From contig JAUCBJ010000525.1 of assembly GCA_032718475.1 (NCBI GenBank), forward strand, positions 1 to 64,000: DNA of 64,000 nt. Reading direction: 5' to 3'. The position numbers and the translations under genes were made by a program. Positions 34,258-44,658 of the stretch are shown piece after piece. The stretch is from Nemertoderma westbladi (taxonomy: Eukaryota > Xenacoelomorpha > Nemertodermatida > Nemertodermatidae). The notes below the pieces were generated by a model. It made no database searches. It was not told the DNA's origin and worked only from the letters and a program-made list of their open reading frames with translations. Positions within the stretch are counted from its first letter, which is position 1. Each line of letters begins with the position of its first letter.

Positions 34258-36178
34258 CAGAGGATAGGGAGCAAGACCCGGTGGCGATTCTCACGCCATT
34301 CGGATGGACTCTCAATGGCCCAATTAAGACCAGAATCCCGTTTAGCGTGTCCGAATCCTCAGGGTGCATGTTCACAGGAACAATGAGGGAAATGGAGGTC
34401 GAGGGAGCAGAGGAACAACTCAAGAGGCTGCTACAGCAGGACTTCGAGGGGTTGAAGGAGACCGGGGTCGGAACCTTGGTGGAGGATAAACAGGCGCAGG
34501 AGAGCATCAGGAACTTGATGACATGCAAGGGGGGGGGGGGGGGCGATATACCATAGGGATGGTATGGAAGCAACCGAAGGTGCCACTGCCAGACAATAAA
34601 GGTCTTGTCGAGGCTTTGAAAATTAAAACAAACGCTTGGGCGAAGCCCCGAAAAGAATGAATACATCCACAAAACAATCAAGAAGTACATGGATAGAGGA
34701 TGGGCCGTGTAATTACCGGTGGATGAACCAAATACCGATAGGACCTACTATTTGCTACTCCATGTGGTTCTGGACCCTAAGAAGAGCAAGTTAAGAATGG
34801 TGGTCGACGCGTCTGCCAAGACTAACAGCAAGAGCCTGAATGGAAGCCCCAATATCTACAACTCGGGGATAGAGGTCCTGTTAAGATTTAGAAGTGCCTT
34901 CAAGTGCGATATAGAGGGCATGTTTAATCAAGTGCGAGTGACAGAGGAGGACAGCAATAGTCAGCGCTTCCTGTGGTACAACGGCGACGAAGAACCGTCG
35001 GAGATACCGATGTACAAGATGGTAGTGCAGAATATGGGGCCAAGTCGTCCTCGTTTACTATGACTACAGCTGTAAGAGACACAGTGGAGGGCAAAGAGGG
35101 GGAATACAGTGAGAAGGCGATCGACTTGATTCGACGCAGATTCTATGTGGACGATGGGATGGGCTCTGGAAACTCGGTTGAAGAAATACTCGACGTAGGG
35201 CGCGAAGTTCGCGACATCCTGAAGAGATCAGGATTCAACCTCGCAAAGTTCCAGTCCAACTCTAGGGAGTTTATGGAGGCCGTATAAGATAAACAACCAG
35301 AGGTGAACATAGATAAACCTACGACGGTAAAGGGGAAGATTATGGCGGACAAGAGGATAGAATCGCAGCAGAAGGCGCTAGGGATTGTGTGGAACCGGGA
35401 GACAGATAAGTTGGAGTATCAACTAAGTTGATACCGGGATCCATACTAAACGGGGCTTTGTATCATACATAGTGAGGATTTATGATCCCCTAGGTCTAGC
35501 ATACCCGTTGTTAGTCATGGGGAAACAAATATTAAAGAAGGTCTATAAGTTAAAACACTGGGACGCGGAGGTCCCAGTGGAGATAAGCAGACAATGGGAG
35601 AAATGGAAAGGGAGCCTCGAAGAGATGGGGACGTATAGTATGCCACGTGTATACTTCCCGGACGGGGACATGACCGATTTAGAACTACATATGTTTTCCG
35701 ACGCATCCCTGGAAGCATATGGAGCGGCACTTTATTTGGTACAGCGGAAGGGGACTCATAAGCCCAGGCTTGCATTTAGTAAAGCGAGGTCGACACCACC
35801 AGATTCAGCATCAGTGCCGAAACTCGAGCTAACGGCTGTGAGATTAGGAGTAAGAGCGACAGCATACTTGGTGGACACTATATACCAAGTATAGTAGAGA
35901 CGCACTGCTGGACAGATTCCATGGTAGTGTTGGGATGGTTGCATAATGAGAAGACGCATTATCCTATATTTGTGGCGAATAGGGTGGATGAAATAAGAGC
36001 AACGTCGGACTTGGAGAAGTGGCACTACTGCCCAACTGACGACAATCCAGCGGATCTGCTATCGAGGGGCGTTGTACGCCACGCTTTCCCGAGAAAGCAG
36101 GAGTTGTGGCAGCATGGCCTGCACTTCCTTAACGACAGGTCGAGCTGGCCACCAATGAGGAAGGTAGACCCAAGATAA
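34233..36178 (+). pseudogene. Element A reverse transcriptase and RNase H remnant
   Basis: Pieces in several frames keep BEL/Pao order: PVAILTPFGWTLNGPI; a 15-G run (34529-34543) at a frame break; RT motifs KLRMVVDASAKTNSKSLN, FKCDIEGMFNQVRV and RRRFYVDDGMGSGN (the YVDD box); RNase H MRIYDPLGLAYPL, LELHMFSDASLEAYGAALYL and SVPKLELTAVRLGVRATAYL; and the connector HYCPTDDNPADLLSRG with SSWPP. At least five frame changes separate the parts (34233, 34719, 34973, 35472, 35921 frames), so it is inactive. Confidence 0.85.
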
Positions 36179-36339
36179 TCGTGCAATAACCCAACGGATA
36201 GGTTGCTCAGTTACAGCTCCAGCTGGTATAAGACGAAGAAGCTAGTAGCATATCTGAGGGCCTACAGAGAATTCCTTAAGGGAGCTGGTAAGGATACAAA
36301 GACGAGACCCACCATCGATCTGGAAGGGCGGCCAAAGCC

Positions 36340-37688
36340 TTGATACGATACGAGCAAAGGAAGGGGTACGGAGATGAGGTAAACTGCGTCAGCAAACAAC
36401 AACTCCTTCGTCAAGACAGCGAGCTCAATGCACTGTCACCACAATTTGACAATGATGGGATCCTGGTCATGAACTCCAGGGTGGTAAACAACAATAGCCC
36501 CATGATCCCACCTAAACTGATAATAATCCCCAACAAGTCACCAATAGTCCACCAGATCATATGGGACGCCCATAAGTCTATATTACATGAGGGCACTAAC
36601 CAGACCCTGACAGAGATCCGGAAGACATTCTTGGTAATCCAACTCAGAAAGATGGTGAAGGCGGTAGTGGGGCAGTGCCAGACCTGCCAACGGGCAAAGA
36701 AGGAGAGGGCCGTACAGGAGATGGCGCCATTACCGACCAACAGGGTGAGGCATCACGACCCACCGTTCACACACTGCGGCTTGGACATGTTTGGGCCGAT
36801 TAAAATAAAGGTGATGCAGCATACGGAGAAACGCTACGGCATTATTTTCGTCTGCAATAATACGAGGATGGTGGGGATAGAACTAGATCAGAACGCCAAG
36901 GCGTCGGCATTTATTAATGTGCTCAAGAGGTTCATGACCCAAAGGGGAGGAACAAGCGAGGTATTATACTCAGACAACGGGACTAACTTTGTGGGCGCGG
37001 AGAAGGAGGCCCGGAGTTAGCGGAGGCCCTTGACATTCTGGAGGGCAAAGATGTCAAGGCGGCGATGAGGAAACACCCAATCAGGTGGGAGAGGAGAACC
37101 CCATACTCGCCACATACACTAGGATGTGTTAAGCGACTTGTGGGAAGCTCCAAACGACTTATGACCAAGCTAATGAACAATCATATGGTCACCGAGGACG
37201 TACTGAGGACAGTGCTGGTGAAATGCGAGGGTATTATCAACAGCCGACCGCTGTATCCCGAGAACGACGATCCATAATCACTGGACATCCTAACACCAGC
37301 ACACCTACTGATGGAGAGACCAGTGACGATTGACATGCGAAACGTGGATCCAGATGATATATATTTGCGTCAAAGCTTGAAAGTCGCTAAGGCGATAAGT
37401 GCAGAGTATTGGACAAGGTGGATACAAGAGTACCTTCCAACACTGCACAAGAGGAGTAAATGGAGGAATAACCAAAGGGAGCTAAGGAAGGGTGACTTAA
37501 TAATCGTCATGGATGATACTATTATCAACAACCACTGGAGATTAGCTAGAGTGGTGGAAACCTACCCTGGCGAAGATGGAAGAATTAGATCTGTGGAAGT
37601 GAGGATCGGAGGCAAGATAGGGGCCAAAGATAGGAAGACCTACAGAAGGGCGGTGGGGAATTGTTGCCTATTGGAAGGGTCACCCTAA
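36340..37688 (+). pseudogene. Element A integrase and C-terminal domain remnant
   Basis: 36340-37020 holds the zinc-binding HHCC part (HKSILHEGTNQTL, GQCQTCQRAKKE) and the first catalytic acids (FTHCGLDMFGPI, VLYSDNGTNFVGA). It ends at TAG 37018. 37065-37277 continues (LGCVKRLVGSSKRLM); the Glu expected in the third catalytic position reads Lys in my alignment by eye. 37311-37688 is the BEL/Pao C-terminal domain (LRKGDLIIVMDDTIINNHWR, WTRWIQEYLPTL). Three breaks, hence dead. Confidence 0.82.
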
Positions 37689-37929
37689 AGTTGAGTCGTC
37701 CAATATATTGGACTGAGGGGGGTGGGAATGAGGGCGAGACGCCCTTCCCACATATAAAAATAAATAAAATAAAATAAGTAAAACACTAGTACAAAGTACG
37801 CTGTAGGTAGGCATTATGTACGTCTGATGGGTCGGGTACGGACGTACCAACGTACATAATATACAAGTGTAGGTATTTACAATTAAGTACGTCGGACGGG
37901 TACAATAATGTACCAATGTACTAATTTAC
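37689..37929 (+). other. Spacer in element A behind integrase
   Basis: About 240 bp with GTACGTC/GGACGGGTAC direct repeats (near 37830 and 37890). No coding frame seen. Confidence 0.5.
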
Positions 37930-38105
37930 ATACGCACTACTTGTGGGCACTGAGGGCACCACATGAGGAATTGAGGGGGGGTATGTATGCATACCATAGT
38001 TGAGGGGTACACAGTACCGTAAACTTGTGAGCACTGAGGGCACCACGTGAGGAATTAAGGGGGGGTATGTACGCATACCGTAGTTGAGGGGAACACAGTA
38101 CCATA
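37930..38105 (+). repeat. About 85-bp minisatellite in element A, left part
   Basis: Two units of ACTTGTGGGCACTGAGGGC...GTTGAGGGGTACACAGTACC. The array is split here by Copia element C; 38101-38105 (CCATA) is the target duplication. Confidence 0.88.
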
Positions 38106-38382
38106 TGTTAAGAATTAAATCAATGTATAATACGAAAGGTAATATAATAAGATAATATATATGAGAAACGTAAAGCAGAGACAGTAACAGAAAATACTAA
38201 TACATCCCTGTTACAGCTGAATGCCTAACAGCTGCAAACAACTGATACATTTAAGTATAGTAGGTCGTATACAATATAAATCAATAAAGTGAATCTATCT
38301 AATTATTAATTAGTCTATCTAGTCTCAGTTCAGAGTTTATTGTCTTTTATTGAATATCTTATTCAATGAGTTAATCATAACA
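38106..38382 (-). repeat. Copia C LTR (3' in element orientation)
   Basis: 277 bp, identical by eye to 42547-42823. Confidence 0.96.
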
Positions 38383-41354
38383 TTCCCCGTCTTCTCCTTT
38401 GTCAAAGGATCTGCCAACATGTCAACAGTTGATACCCACTCGATGGGTCGATCATTTCCAAATTGCCTTTCTTCGTTTATCACTTCCCTAACACAGTCTA
38501 GGTCTAGTTGTAATCTCTTCTCAGAACAAAGGGATCCATTGTTAATACAATTGAAGAGACACCGATTATCAGTAATTAGTTTTATGCTAGTTCTCTTAGA
38601 AGTTGCAGGATTAAATTCCGATATCAAACTCCTGAGATAGACTGCCTCGTCAACAGCATCGACCATAGATATAGCCTCTGCAGCAAGAGCACTTCTAGTG
38701 ACGCGCTTTAGTCTATATGACTTCCACCCAATAACAGCTCTACCCCAGAGTAGAATGTACCCACCCCAAGATGGATTACCAAAGGATGCATCAACATACA
38801 CTGTTATACAATCGGACATATCTCTTAAGAGTGGAAGTATAAATGGCTGGGACTTCACTGTACGAATCAATTTGTTAAGTTTGTTTAAATCAGAGACCGT
38901 AGCTGTACTAGTGCATGATGCCAATCGACTCACAGAGAAGGATATATCTGGGCGACTTGTCGTGCAAAGCCACATAAGTTTACCAACTGCCGTCCTTGCA
39001 GTTTCCGACTCACAACCAATTCTGACAGTGTCACTAACATTCAGACACTCTAGTTGATCCACATATTTCGCCTGTGAAATTTTAAATCGGGAATCTCTTT
39101 TCCGAATCTGGAGACCTAGAAATTCTACCCATTCGCTATTGACCTTTTTAATCTTTCCTATTTTGAATATAGAATCCAACTTTTCTACAATCGCATTAAC
39201 CATAGATGGAGTTCCAGCCAATAGAACATCATCAACATGCAGTCCAATAACCCCCACAACATTATCAACACTTTTGAATATAAACATTGCATTATCCATT
39301 TTAGACATTATACCACCAAGTTTCAATATTTCATCCTTAACCTTTCCATACCATTGTCTCGAAGCCTCTGTTAAACCATAAACACATTTTCGTAATTTCC
39401 ATAACGTTTTACTACCATACGTCAATGGGACGCCTTTTGGAGGGATTAAATAAACATCTCGTTGTATCTGATGACCCTGCAAAAAGGCCGTCTTAAAATC
39501 AACAACAACTGCCGACCAGTCATCATCACTAGCAATTGACAACGCAATTCTCATTGAATACTTAGTTACAGTTGGGGCATAACCTAAGACATCATCTGTA
39601 TCCTCAAATCCCCTTGCTACTAAACGTGCCTTAGGGTACTTCTCGTCCCCATCTCCTTTGTATGTCAATACCCACCGTGTCGAAATCACAGTAGAATTGC
39701 CTTTAATATCGTCTTCATTAATTTCTTCAAAAGCATTGTTGTCAACCCATGATTTATATTCCTTATATTTCGCATTATCAAATTTTGGTGTGTCCTTCTC
39801 TTCCTTTGCTCTAACAAACATTGATACAAATCTATCTGGTTCAATTCGCTGACGTGTCGATCTTCTCAATGGTTCAGAGTTCCCAGGTTGGATAGTTGAG
39901 TCTCCTGTTGCACCATGTAAAAGGTCATCAACATTATTATCAACTAATTCATCATTACTTTCGGTTTCATCATCATCTGACATGTCATTTTTGCCGTCTA
40001 CCTGAATTTTTTTACTTTCATGATTTTGCTGTCCTATATTTCCTGGAACCTCAGTATTAGAGACAGAAATATCTTGGCTATTAATCCGTCTCAATTCATC
40101 TCGATGACAGCGTAGATATCTACAACCATGCTTTACTAACACTTCAGTTCCATCTTGACTTACAACACGCGCCGGACCACTCCACCGGCGATTGTTATGA
40201 TGTCGGAAATATACTGACTCACCTTCTTTAAACGTCTGGCCTGTTTCTCGTGTATTACATCTCAACGCTCTTCGAATTCGTTCAGAATTTTCCACTTGTG
40301 TGTATGCTATTCTTGTTTCCCTGAGACACCTAAGATGTTTTTCGAATGTTGTCCCGACAGGTGCTGGTTCCAAAGGTAGTACGTCGTCATTGATTGCTGA
40401 ATTTATTCTAGGGTTTTTACCGAATACTAATTGATAAGGAGAAAATCCAGAATTGTTGTGATTACAGTTCTTAGCAAAGCAAGCCATGCGGAGAATTGAA
40501 TCAATAGTTAAATCTTTCTCTGTCAAACTGACCTTATAATATATCTCCTTTATTGTACCATTGTGTCTTTCTACAACACCATTAGAAAATGGGCAATAAG
40601 GCACTGTTGAAAGATGTTCAATGTTTAAATAATCACACATTTCTGTGAATGAAGCCGCAGCAAACTCACCACCGTTATCAGTCAATATCGCTCTTGAATT
40701 GCCAAATAATGACATCCAGTTATCTAATATACAACGTTGTATAGTCGTACTTTGCTTATCCATAATTCTTAAAACCATGCTGAAGCGTGTATACATATCA
40801 ATTATATGTATTGCCCAAAAGGAACCACGTTGCTGGTCTTTAATATGAGTTAGATCAATGGCCAGCATTTCATTAAATTCATTGGCCATAGGTAGAGTAA
40901 CTATCGGCTTTGGCTTCATTCGTTTGTATAGTTGACAACTTTCACAACTTTCACTGATTTCGACTACATGATTTCTATCAAATGCCTGACCACTGTTGGT
41001 TAACAATGAACCCAACTTATCACAGGTCGGATGTCCGAATTGGTTATGTAATTTTAGTATTGACTCCTTATTTAAGTTAACAACTAGAACTGAATCGCAG
41101 TCACTTAACTTAGAGTTAAACAAATCAATAGTATAGTGTCCAGACTGAATTTCTTTTAGAGATACCAAGTCACTTCTTACACTCATTGTATGGTTCGTAA
41201 AATTAATGATTGCATCCATCTTCTTCAATGATTCAACTGAAATCAGTAAAGGTAGATCACCTGCAATAATCTCTACCTTTAAGGTATGTTTCTTACCCGC
41301 AATCCAAACGGGGATATCCAAACGGGGATAATCGTACAGAACATAGCCTTGCAC
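38337..41354 (-). CDS. Copia C pol: integrase, reverse transcriptase, RNase H
   Basis: About 1005 codons without a stop. LHNQFGHPTCDKL and CESCQLYKRM form the integrase zinc site. DLTHIKDQQRGS, LTDNGGEFAAASF and GVVERHNGTIKE carry the D-D-E catalytic residues. RRSTRQRIEPDRF is the usual hinge before RT. RT shows DFKTAFLQGHQ and GLHVDDVLLAG (catalytic YVDD-type box, here HVDD). RNase H shows ITVYVDASFGN, AEAISMVDAVDEAVYL and KLITDNRCL. It ends at TAA inside the LTR start, as is usual for compact Copia. The frame is upstream-joined to gag/protease in a related frame, but a 14-bp duplication at 41303-41330 shifts it. Confidence 0.93.
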   Translation of the reverse strand: MQGYVLYDYPRLDIPVWIAGKKHTLKVEIIAGDLPLLISVESLKKMDAIINFTNHTMSVRSDLVSLKEIQSGHYTIDLFNSKLSDCDSVLVVNLNKESILKLHNQFGHPTCDKLGSLLTNSGQAFDRNHVVEISESCESCQLYKRMKPKPIVTLPMANEFNEMLAIDLTHIKDQQRGSFWAIHIIDMYTRFSMVLRIMDKQSTTIQRCILDNWMSLFGNSRAILTDNGGEFAAASFTEMCDYLNIEHLSTVPYCPFSNGVVERHNGTIKEIYYKVSLTEKDLTIDSILRMACFAKNCNHNNSGFSPYQLVFGKNPRINSAINDDVLPLEPAPVGTTFEKHLRCLRETRIAYTQVENSERIRRALRCNTRETGQTFKEGESVYFRHHNNRRWSGPARVVSQDGTEVLVKHGCRYLRCHRDELRRINSQDISVSNTEVPGNIGQQNHESKKIQVDGKNDMSDDDETESNDELVDNNVDDLLHGATGDSTIQPGNSEPLRRSTRQRIEPDRFVSMFVRAKEEKDTPKFDNAKYKEYKSWVDNNAFEEINEDDIKGNSTVISTRWVLTYKGDGDEKYPKARLVARGFEDTDDVLGYAPTVTKYSMRIALSIASDDDWSAVVVDFKTAFLQGHQIQRDVYLIPPKGVPLTYGSKTLWKLRKCVYGLTEASRQWYGKVKDEILKLGGIMSKMDNAMFIFKSVDNVVGVIGLHVDDVLLAGTPSMVNAIVEKLDSIFKIGKIKKVNSEWVEFLGLQIRKRDSRFKISQAKYVDQLECLNVSDTVRIGCESETARTAVGKLMWLCTTSRPDISFSVSRLASCTSTATVSDLNKLNKLIRTVKSQPFILPLLRDMSDCITVYVDASFGNPSWGGYILLWGRAVIGWKSYRLKRVTRSALAAEAISMVDAVDEAVYLRSLISEFNPATSKRTSIKLITDNRCLFNCINNGSLCSEKRLQLDLDCVREVINEERQFGNDRPIEWVSTVDMLADPLTKEKTGNVMINSLNKIFNKRQ

Positions 41355-42409
41355 TGCTCACCACCTCCAAATGTAAATCCTGCATTTGTAGAAAACGTTT
41401 CCACCTCAACATCACAATTCTTTCTGATCCAACAACAATACATTGAATACCACTTGTAACCTGCCACTGTTTTTGTACAAGCAGTGTCAATTATACCTCT
41501 TGGTAAAAAATCATAATCCTTCTCATCCACATGCAGACACAAGGAATGTGATGATATAACCATGAACGATGTTGATGGTTGTTCTGCACGTTGCTCCTTA
41601 TGTGGACAATCGCGATACCAATGCATGGACGAATCGCATACAGAACATCTATATGCTGCTGATGGTCCTGGTCCTGATCTCCTAAATTCATTGAAATTAT
41701 TCCCAATCTGTCAGCCTCGTCCACGCTGATAACCACCACGAAACGATCTACCACGATTCCCCCAATTTTGTTTTCTATTCCAAAAACAGCCTTGATTCTG
41801 ATTGTTCCCATGATTGTCCATGCCTAAGCTCTGCGTCTCAAATACCTCTTCCGTTTTAATTACTCGATCACATCCTGCAGCTGAAGACATTCCAGAATAA
41901 GTTCGAAGTATCGTCGATTTTATATCATTGAACTTCAATGTCGATGATGCAAGTATCATTCGTCTTTCTCGTTCATCAACATTAGCATTGTACAACAATT
42001 CAGAAGCTAAAACTACATCACTGAGAGTCATGTCATATTGTCTCATTTCGGCATACAACTTTTCAAATTGCAGAACATAGTCTCTCATTGATATATGTGA
42101 CTCCCGTCTATTTTCTTTAAATTTCATGTATGCTGAGTAAGCCCTATCATCGGCTGGCGTTTGAAATGCTTCGTCTAATAGTTGTAAAAGAGTTTCTAAT
42201 CCACCCTCAACATTTAACTCATGGGCAGTTAGATTCAAACCCCTTTCTTTAGCGCGCCCAACCAAACTGAGTACCACCATCCCTGCTCTCTTTGGGGCCG
42301 GAATATCCGTCACACTACCCCATATTGCCAGCTCTTTCTTCCAATATATGTAATCATCCACCTCGGGATCAAAGCGAGGAGGATTCTTTATTGAACTTGT
42401 TCTAGACAT
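41279..42409 (-). pseudogene. Copia C gag and protease, interrupted
   Basis: 42409-41711 is gag: DPEVDDYIYWKKELAIWGSV, ISMRDYVLQFEKLYAEMR and an Arg/Gly-rich end (RGRSFRGGYQRGRG), then TGA. The same frame continues (41626-41279) with a CCHC knuckle (CSVCDSSMHWYRDC) and the protease active site (IIDTACTKTVAG). So one in-frame TGA lies between gag and the knuckle, and the 14-bp duplication ends the frame before integrase. The start ATG is at 42409 (ATGTCTAGAACA). Whether the TGA is read through is unknown. Confidence 0.85.
41303..41330. repeat. 14-bp tandem duplication that shifts the Copia frame
   Basis: TCCAAACGGGGATA occurs at 41303-41316 and again at 41317-41330. Fourteen is not a multiple of 3, and the gag-protease frame and the pol frame lie on either side of it in different phases. 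Confidence 0.9.
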
Positions 42410-42534
42410 AAGATCCAGTACTCAAATATTTCAATACAATTTTAAAAATATTTTTTTTTAATAATTAATTTTATTCATTTAATTACAGACATTAAAATTT
42501 ACGAATATTTTAATTACATTATTGATCTTTTCAC

Positions 42535-42546
42535 GCTCTGCTACCA
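42535..42546 (-). other. Copia C primer-binding site (initiator-Met tRNA)
   Basis: TGGTAGCAGAGC directly after the 5' LTR on the minus strand complements the conserved 3' end of metazoan initiator tRNA-Met, the usual Copia primer. Confidence 0.8.
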
Positions 42547-42823
42547 TGTTAAGAATTAAATCAATGTATAATACGAAAGGTAATATAATAAGATAATATA
42601 TATGAGAAACGTAAAGCAGAGACAGTAACAGAAAATACTAATACATCCCTGTTACAGCTGAATGCCTAACAGCTGCAAACAACTGATACATTTAAGTATA
42701 GTAGGTCGTATACAATATAAATCAATAAAGTGAATCTATCTAATTATTAATTAGTCTATCTAGTCTCAGTTCAGAGTTTATTGTCTTTTATTGAATATCT
42801 TATTCAATGAGTTAATCATAACA
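42547..42823 (-). repeat. Copia C LTR (5' in element orientation)
   Basis: 277 bp, identical by eye to 38106-38382. It would hold the promoter for minus-strand transcription. Confidence 0.96.
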
Positions 42824-43145
42824 CCATAAACTTGTGGGCATTGAGGGCGCCACGTAAGGAATTGAGGGGGGGGGGGGGGGGGGGTATGTACGCATACCGT
42901 AGTTGAGGGGTACACAGTACCGTAAACTTGTGGGCAATGGGGGCGCCACATGAGGAATTGAAGGGGGGTATGTACGCATACCGTAGTTGAGGGGTACACA
43001 GTACTGTAAACTTGTGGGAACTGAAGGCGTCACGTGAGGATTTGAGGGGGGTATGTATGCATACCATAGTTGAGGGGTAAACAGTACCATAAACTTGTGG
43101 GCACTGAGGGAGCCACGTGAGGAGTTGAGGGGGGCATGTTGGCAT
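42824..43145 (+). repeat. About 85-bp minisatellite in element A, right part
   Basis: Nearly four units of the same repeat as 37930-38105, with a 19-G run at 42866-42884. ORFs on the minus strand here are repeat translation. Confidence 0.88.
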
Positions 43146-43610
43146 AGTAGGATAGACCGTGTAAGCCGCACAAACTAGACTACTGTAGCACATAGCCCGT
43201 AGTGCAGACTTAGGGTATTGTGACAGAGCCAGGAAACTGTCTGGTAGGAAGCTAGTACGGCAATAAGAAAACTGTAGCTAGTCTTCTCTGTATACAAGTA
43301 GGGACGGATTACTTAAGTAAGTAATCAGATGGCAGATAGTATAATAGCACATATGAGGGTAGAATATAAATAGTAAAAAAAAAAAAATTAGCAAATTATA
43401 GCAACTGGGGGAGAAAATTCTAGAATCACTAATAAAAAGCAACGGACAAAATTGTACATTTTGGAAAAATTGGCACATAGGGGGGATATTTGTACAAAAT
43501 TATAGGAAAAACATAGCAAAGGAGGTAGGCCATCACTGATCGGAACTAATAATATTCTGTTTAACAACCCTCTTACTTAAACTGAGCCTTTCTAAGGCCC
43601 CACCAGTTAG
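43146..43610 (+). other. Spacer in element A before the accessory frames
   Basis: No open frame of note; an A run at 43375-43387. Confidence 0.5.
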
Positions 43611-44658
43611 GTGAGAGTGTGCAGATTCGTGATGGCGGAGAAACTAGTGAAGAAGAGGAAATCGGAGAAGAGTAGGAAGGAGTTGCTAGTGGATTTCATG
43701 CAGAGGCATCTGGAAAACAAGACAAAGGGATACTACAAACCACTCCCAAAGTGTCACAAAGCACACGCGCTACAGGATCAGTTTAGGGAGATGCATGAGC
43801 GTCGACTGGTTGGGACCTACGGGACGCCATCATTGAACAATACGATCGACGAGCTATATTGTAAAAGGGGACGAGGCAAAGTTTGGGATACCAAAGTACC
43901 CGAGGGAACCACCGAGGAAGGAGTAGAGGAGATTTGTAGATTTCGTGGAGAGGGGCGGATACATGGTCCTAAACGACGAAGGGACTGTGGAGGATGACGA
44001 GGGCTCGAGAAGGGGGTCGGGAGGATAGGCTAGAACTATATTGCTGCACTTAGCAGCGCCGAACGGAGATATTTTTCTATTCAACCTAGGGACCTACGGA
44101 AAGAAAAGCGGGCCAAAGTTAAACCGGTTGCCAAAGGCGGTGCAGGAGCTAGTGAGACAGAAAACTACAATCTAGGTGCGATCGGCGATACGCGATGATG
44201 AGGATATAATTATTGGACCGGGCACCTCCAATCTTCTGGACATGCAGGTAGTCTATATGGCTATGACGAAACCAGAGGGATTGGGATTGGTGGACAACAT
44301 GGGACATAGCGGAGCCGTGGCGATGGGCCAACTGATGGGACTCGTCTGCCACAAGCCGATGGACTGGAACAAGTTCCGGGAAGAATACGGAGCGGAACTT
44401 TCGAACTTGCTCAAGTGGGGAGCGAGACCAGGAAAGGAGGAACTATATCACTTCCGGAAGGGAGCGATATATCAGAAGATATATATCCTACAGGAGGATT
44501 GGATAATGATAGGTTTATTAAACCCATTCATTACGGTGACTATCGGGAGGGAGCCAATGGCGTTTCTACTATCAGGAGCACCTCTGAATCACAGGAGAGC
44601 CTTTAAGGTGGCCCTAGAAGGTCTTGTAGACCACCATATTACGATACCCGACACCTAG
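43611..44658 (+). pseudogene. Element A accessory ORF, part 1: DEDD exonuclease-like
   Basis: 43611-43997 encodes a basic N-terminal part (MAEKLVKKRKSEKSRKE). In the neighbouring frame, about 43930-44655 reads GGYMVLNDEGTVEDDEG, then ILLHLAAPNGDIFLFNLG, LPKAVQELV, IRDDEDIIIG and NLLDMQVVYMAM. The pattern resembles DEDD 3'-5' exonucleases (EXD/WRN type): an acidic motif I, a strand 'LLxLAxxxGxxxLFxL', a D in motif II and 'LD-Q' as in the fourth strand. Motif I appears as N-D-E rather than D-x-E. Two in-frame TAGs (44026, 44173) and a frame change near 43960 break it. The nuclease assignment is inference from pattern alone. Confidence 0.4.

Larger units (their letters stand above)
38106..42823 (-). 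mobile_element. Copia (Ty1) LTR retrotransposon C
   Basis: LTRs of 277 bp (38106-38382 and 42547-42823) look identical base for base, start TGTTAAG and end ATAACA, with target duplication CCATA at 38101-38105 and 42824-42828. On the minus strand the 5' LTR (right) is followed by TGGTAGCAGAGC (42546-42535), complementary to the 3' end of initiator-Met tRNA. The purine tract AAAGGAGAAGACGGGGAA precedes the 3' LTR. Gene order protease-integrase-RT-RNase H defines Copia. It is the youngest insertion. Two lesions are seen: a TGA in gag and a 14-bp duplication before integrase. Confidence 0.96.

Noticed and set aside
42778-43193. Cys/Pro-rich ORFs on the minus strand
   Set aside because: Translation of the 85-bp minisatellite.
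43278-43478. Small hydrophobic protein (66 codons)
   Set aside because: AT-rich spacer, no homology or context; chance frame.
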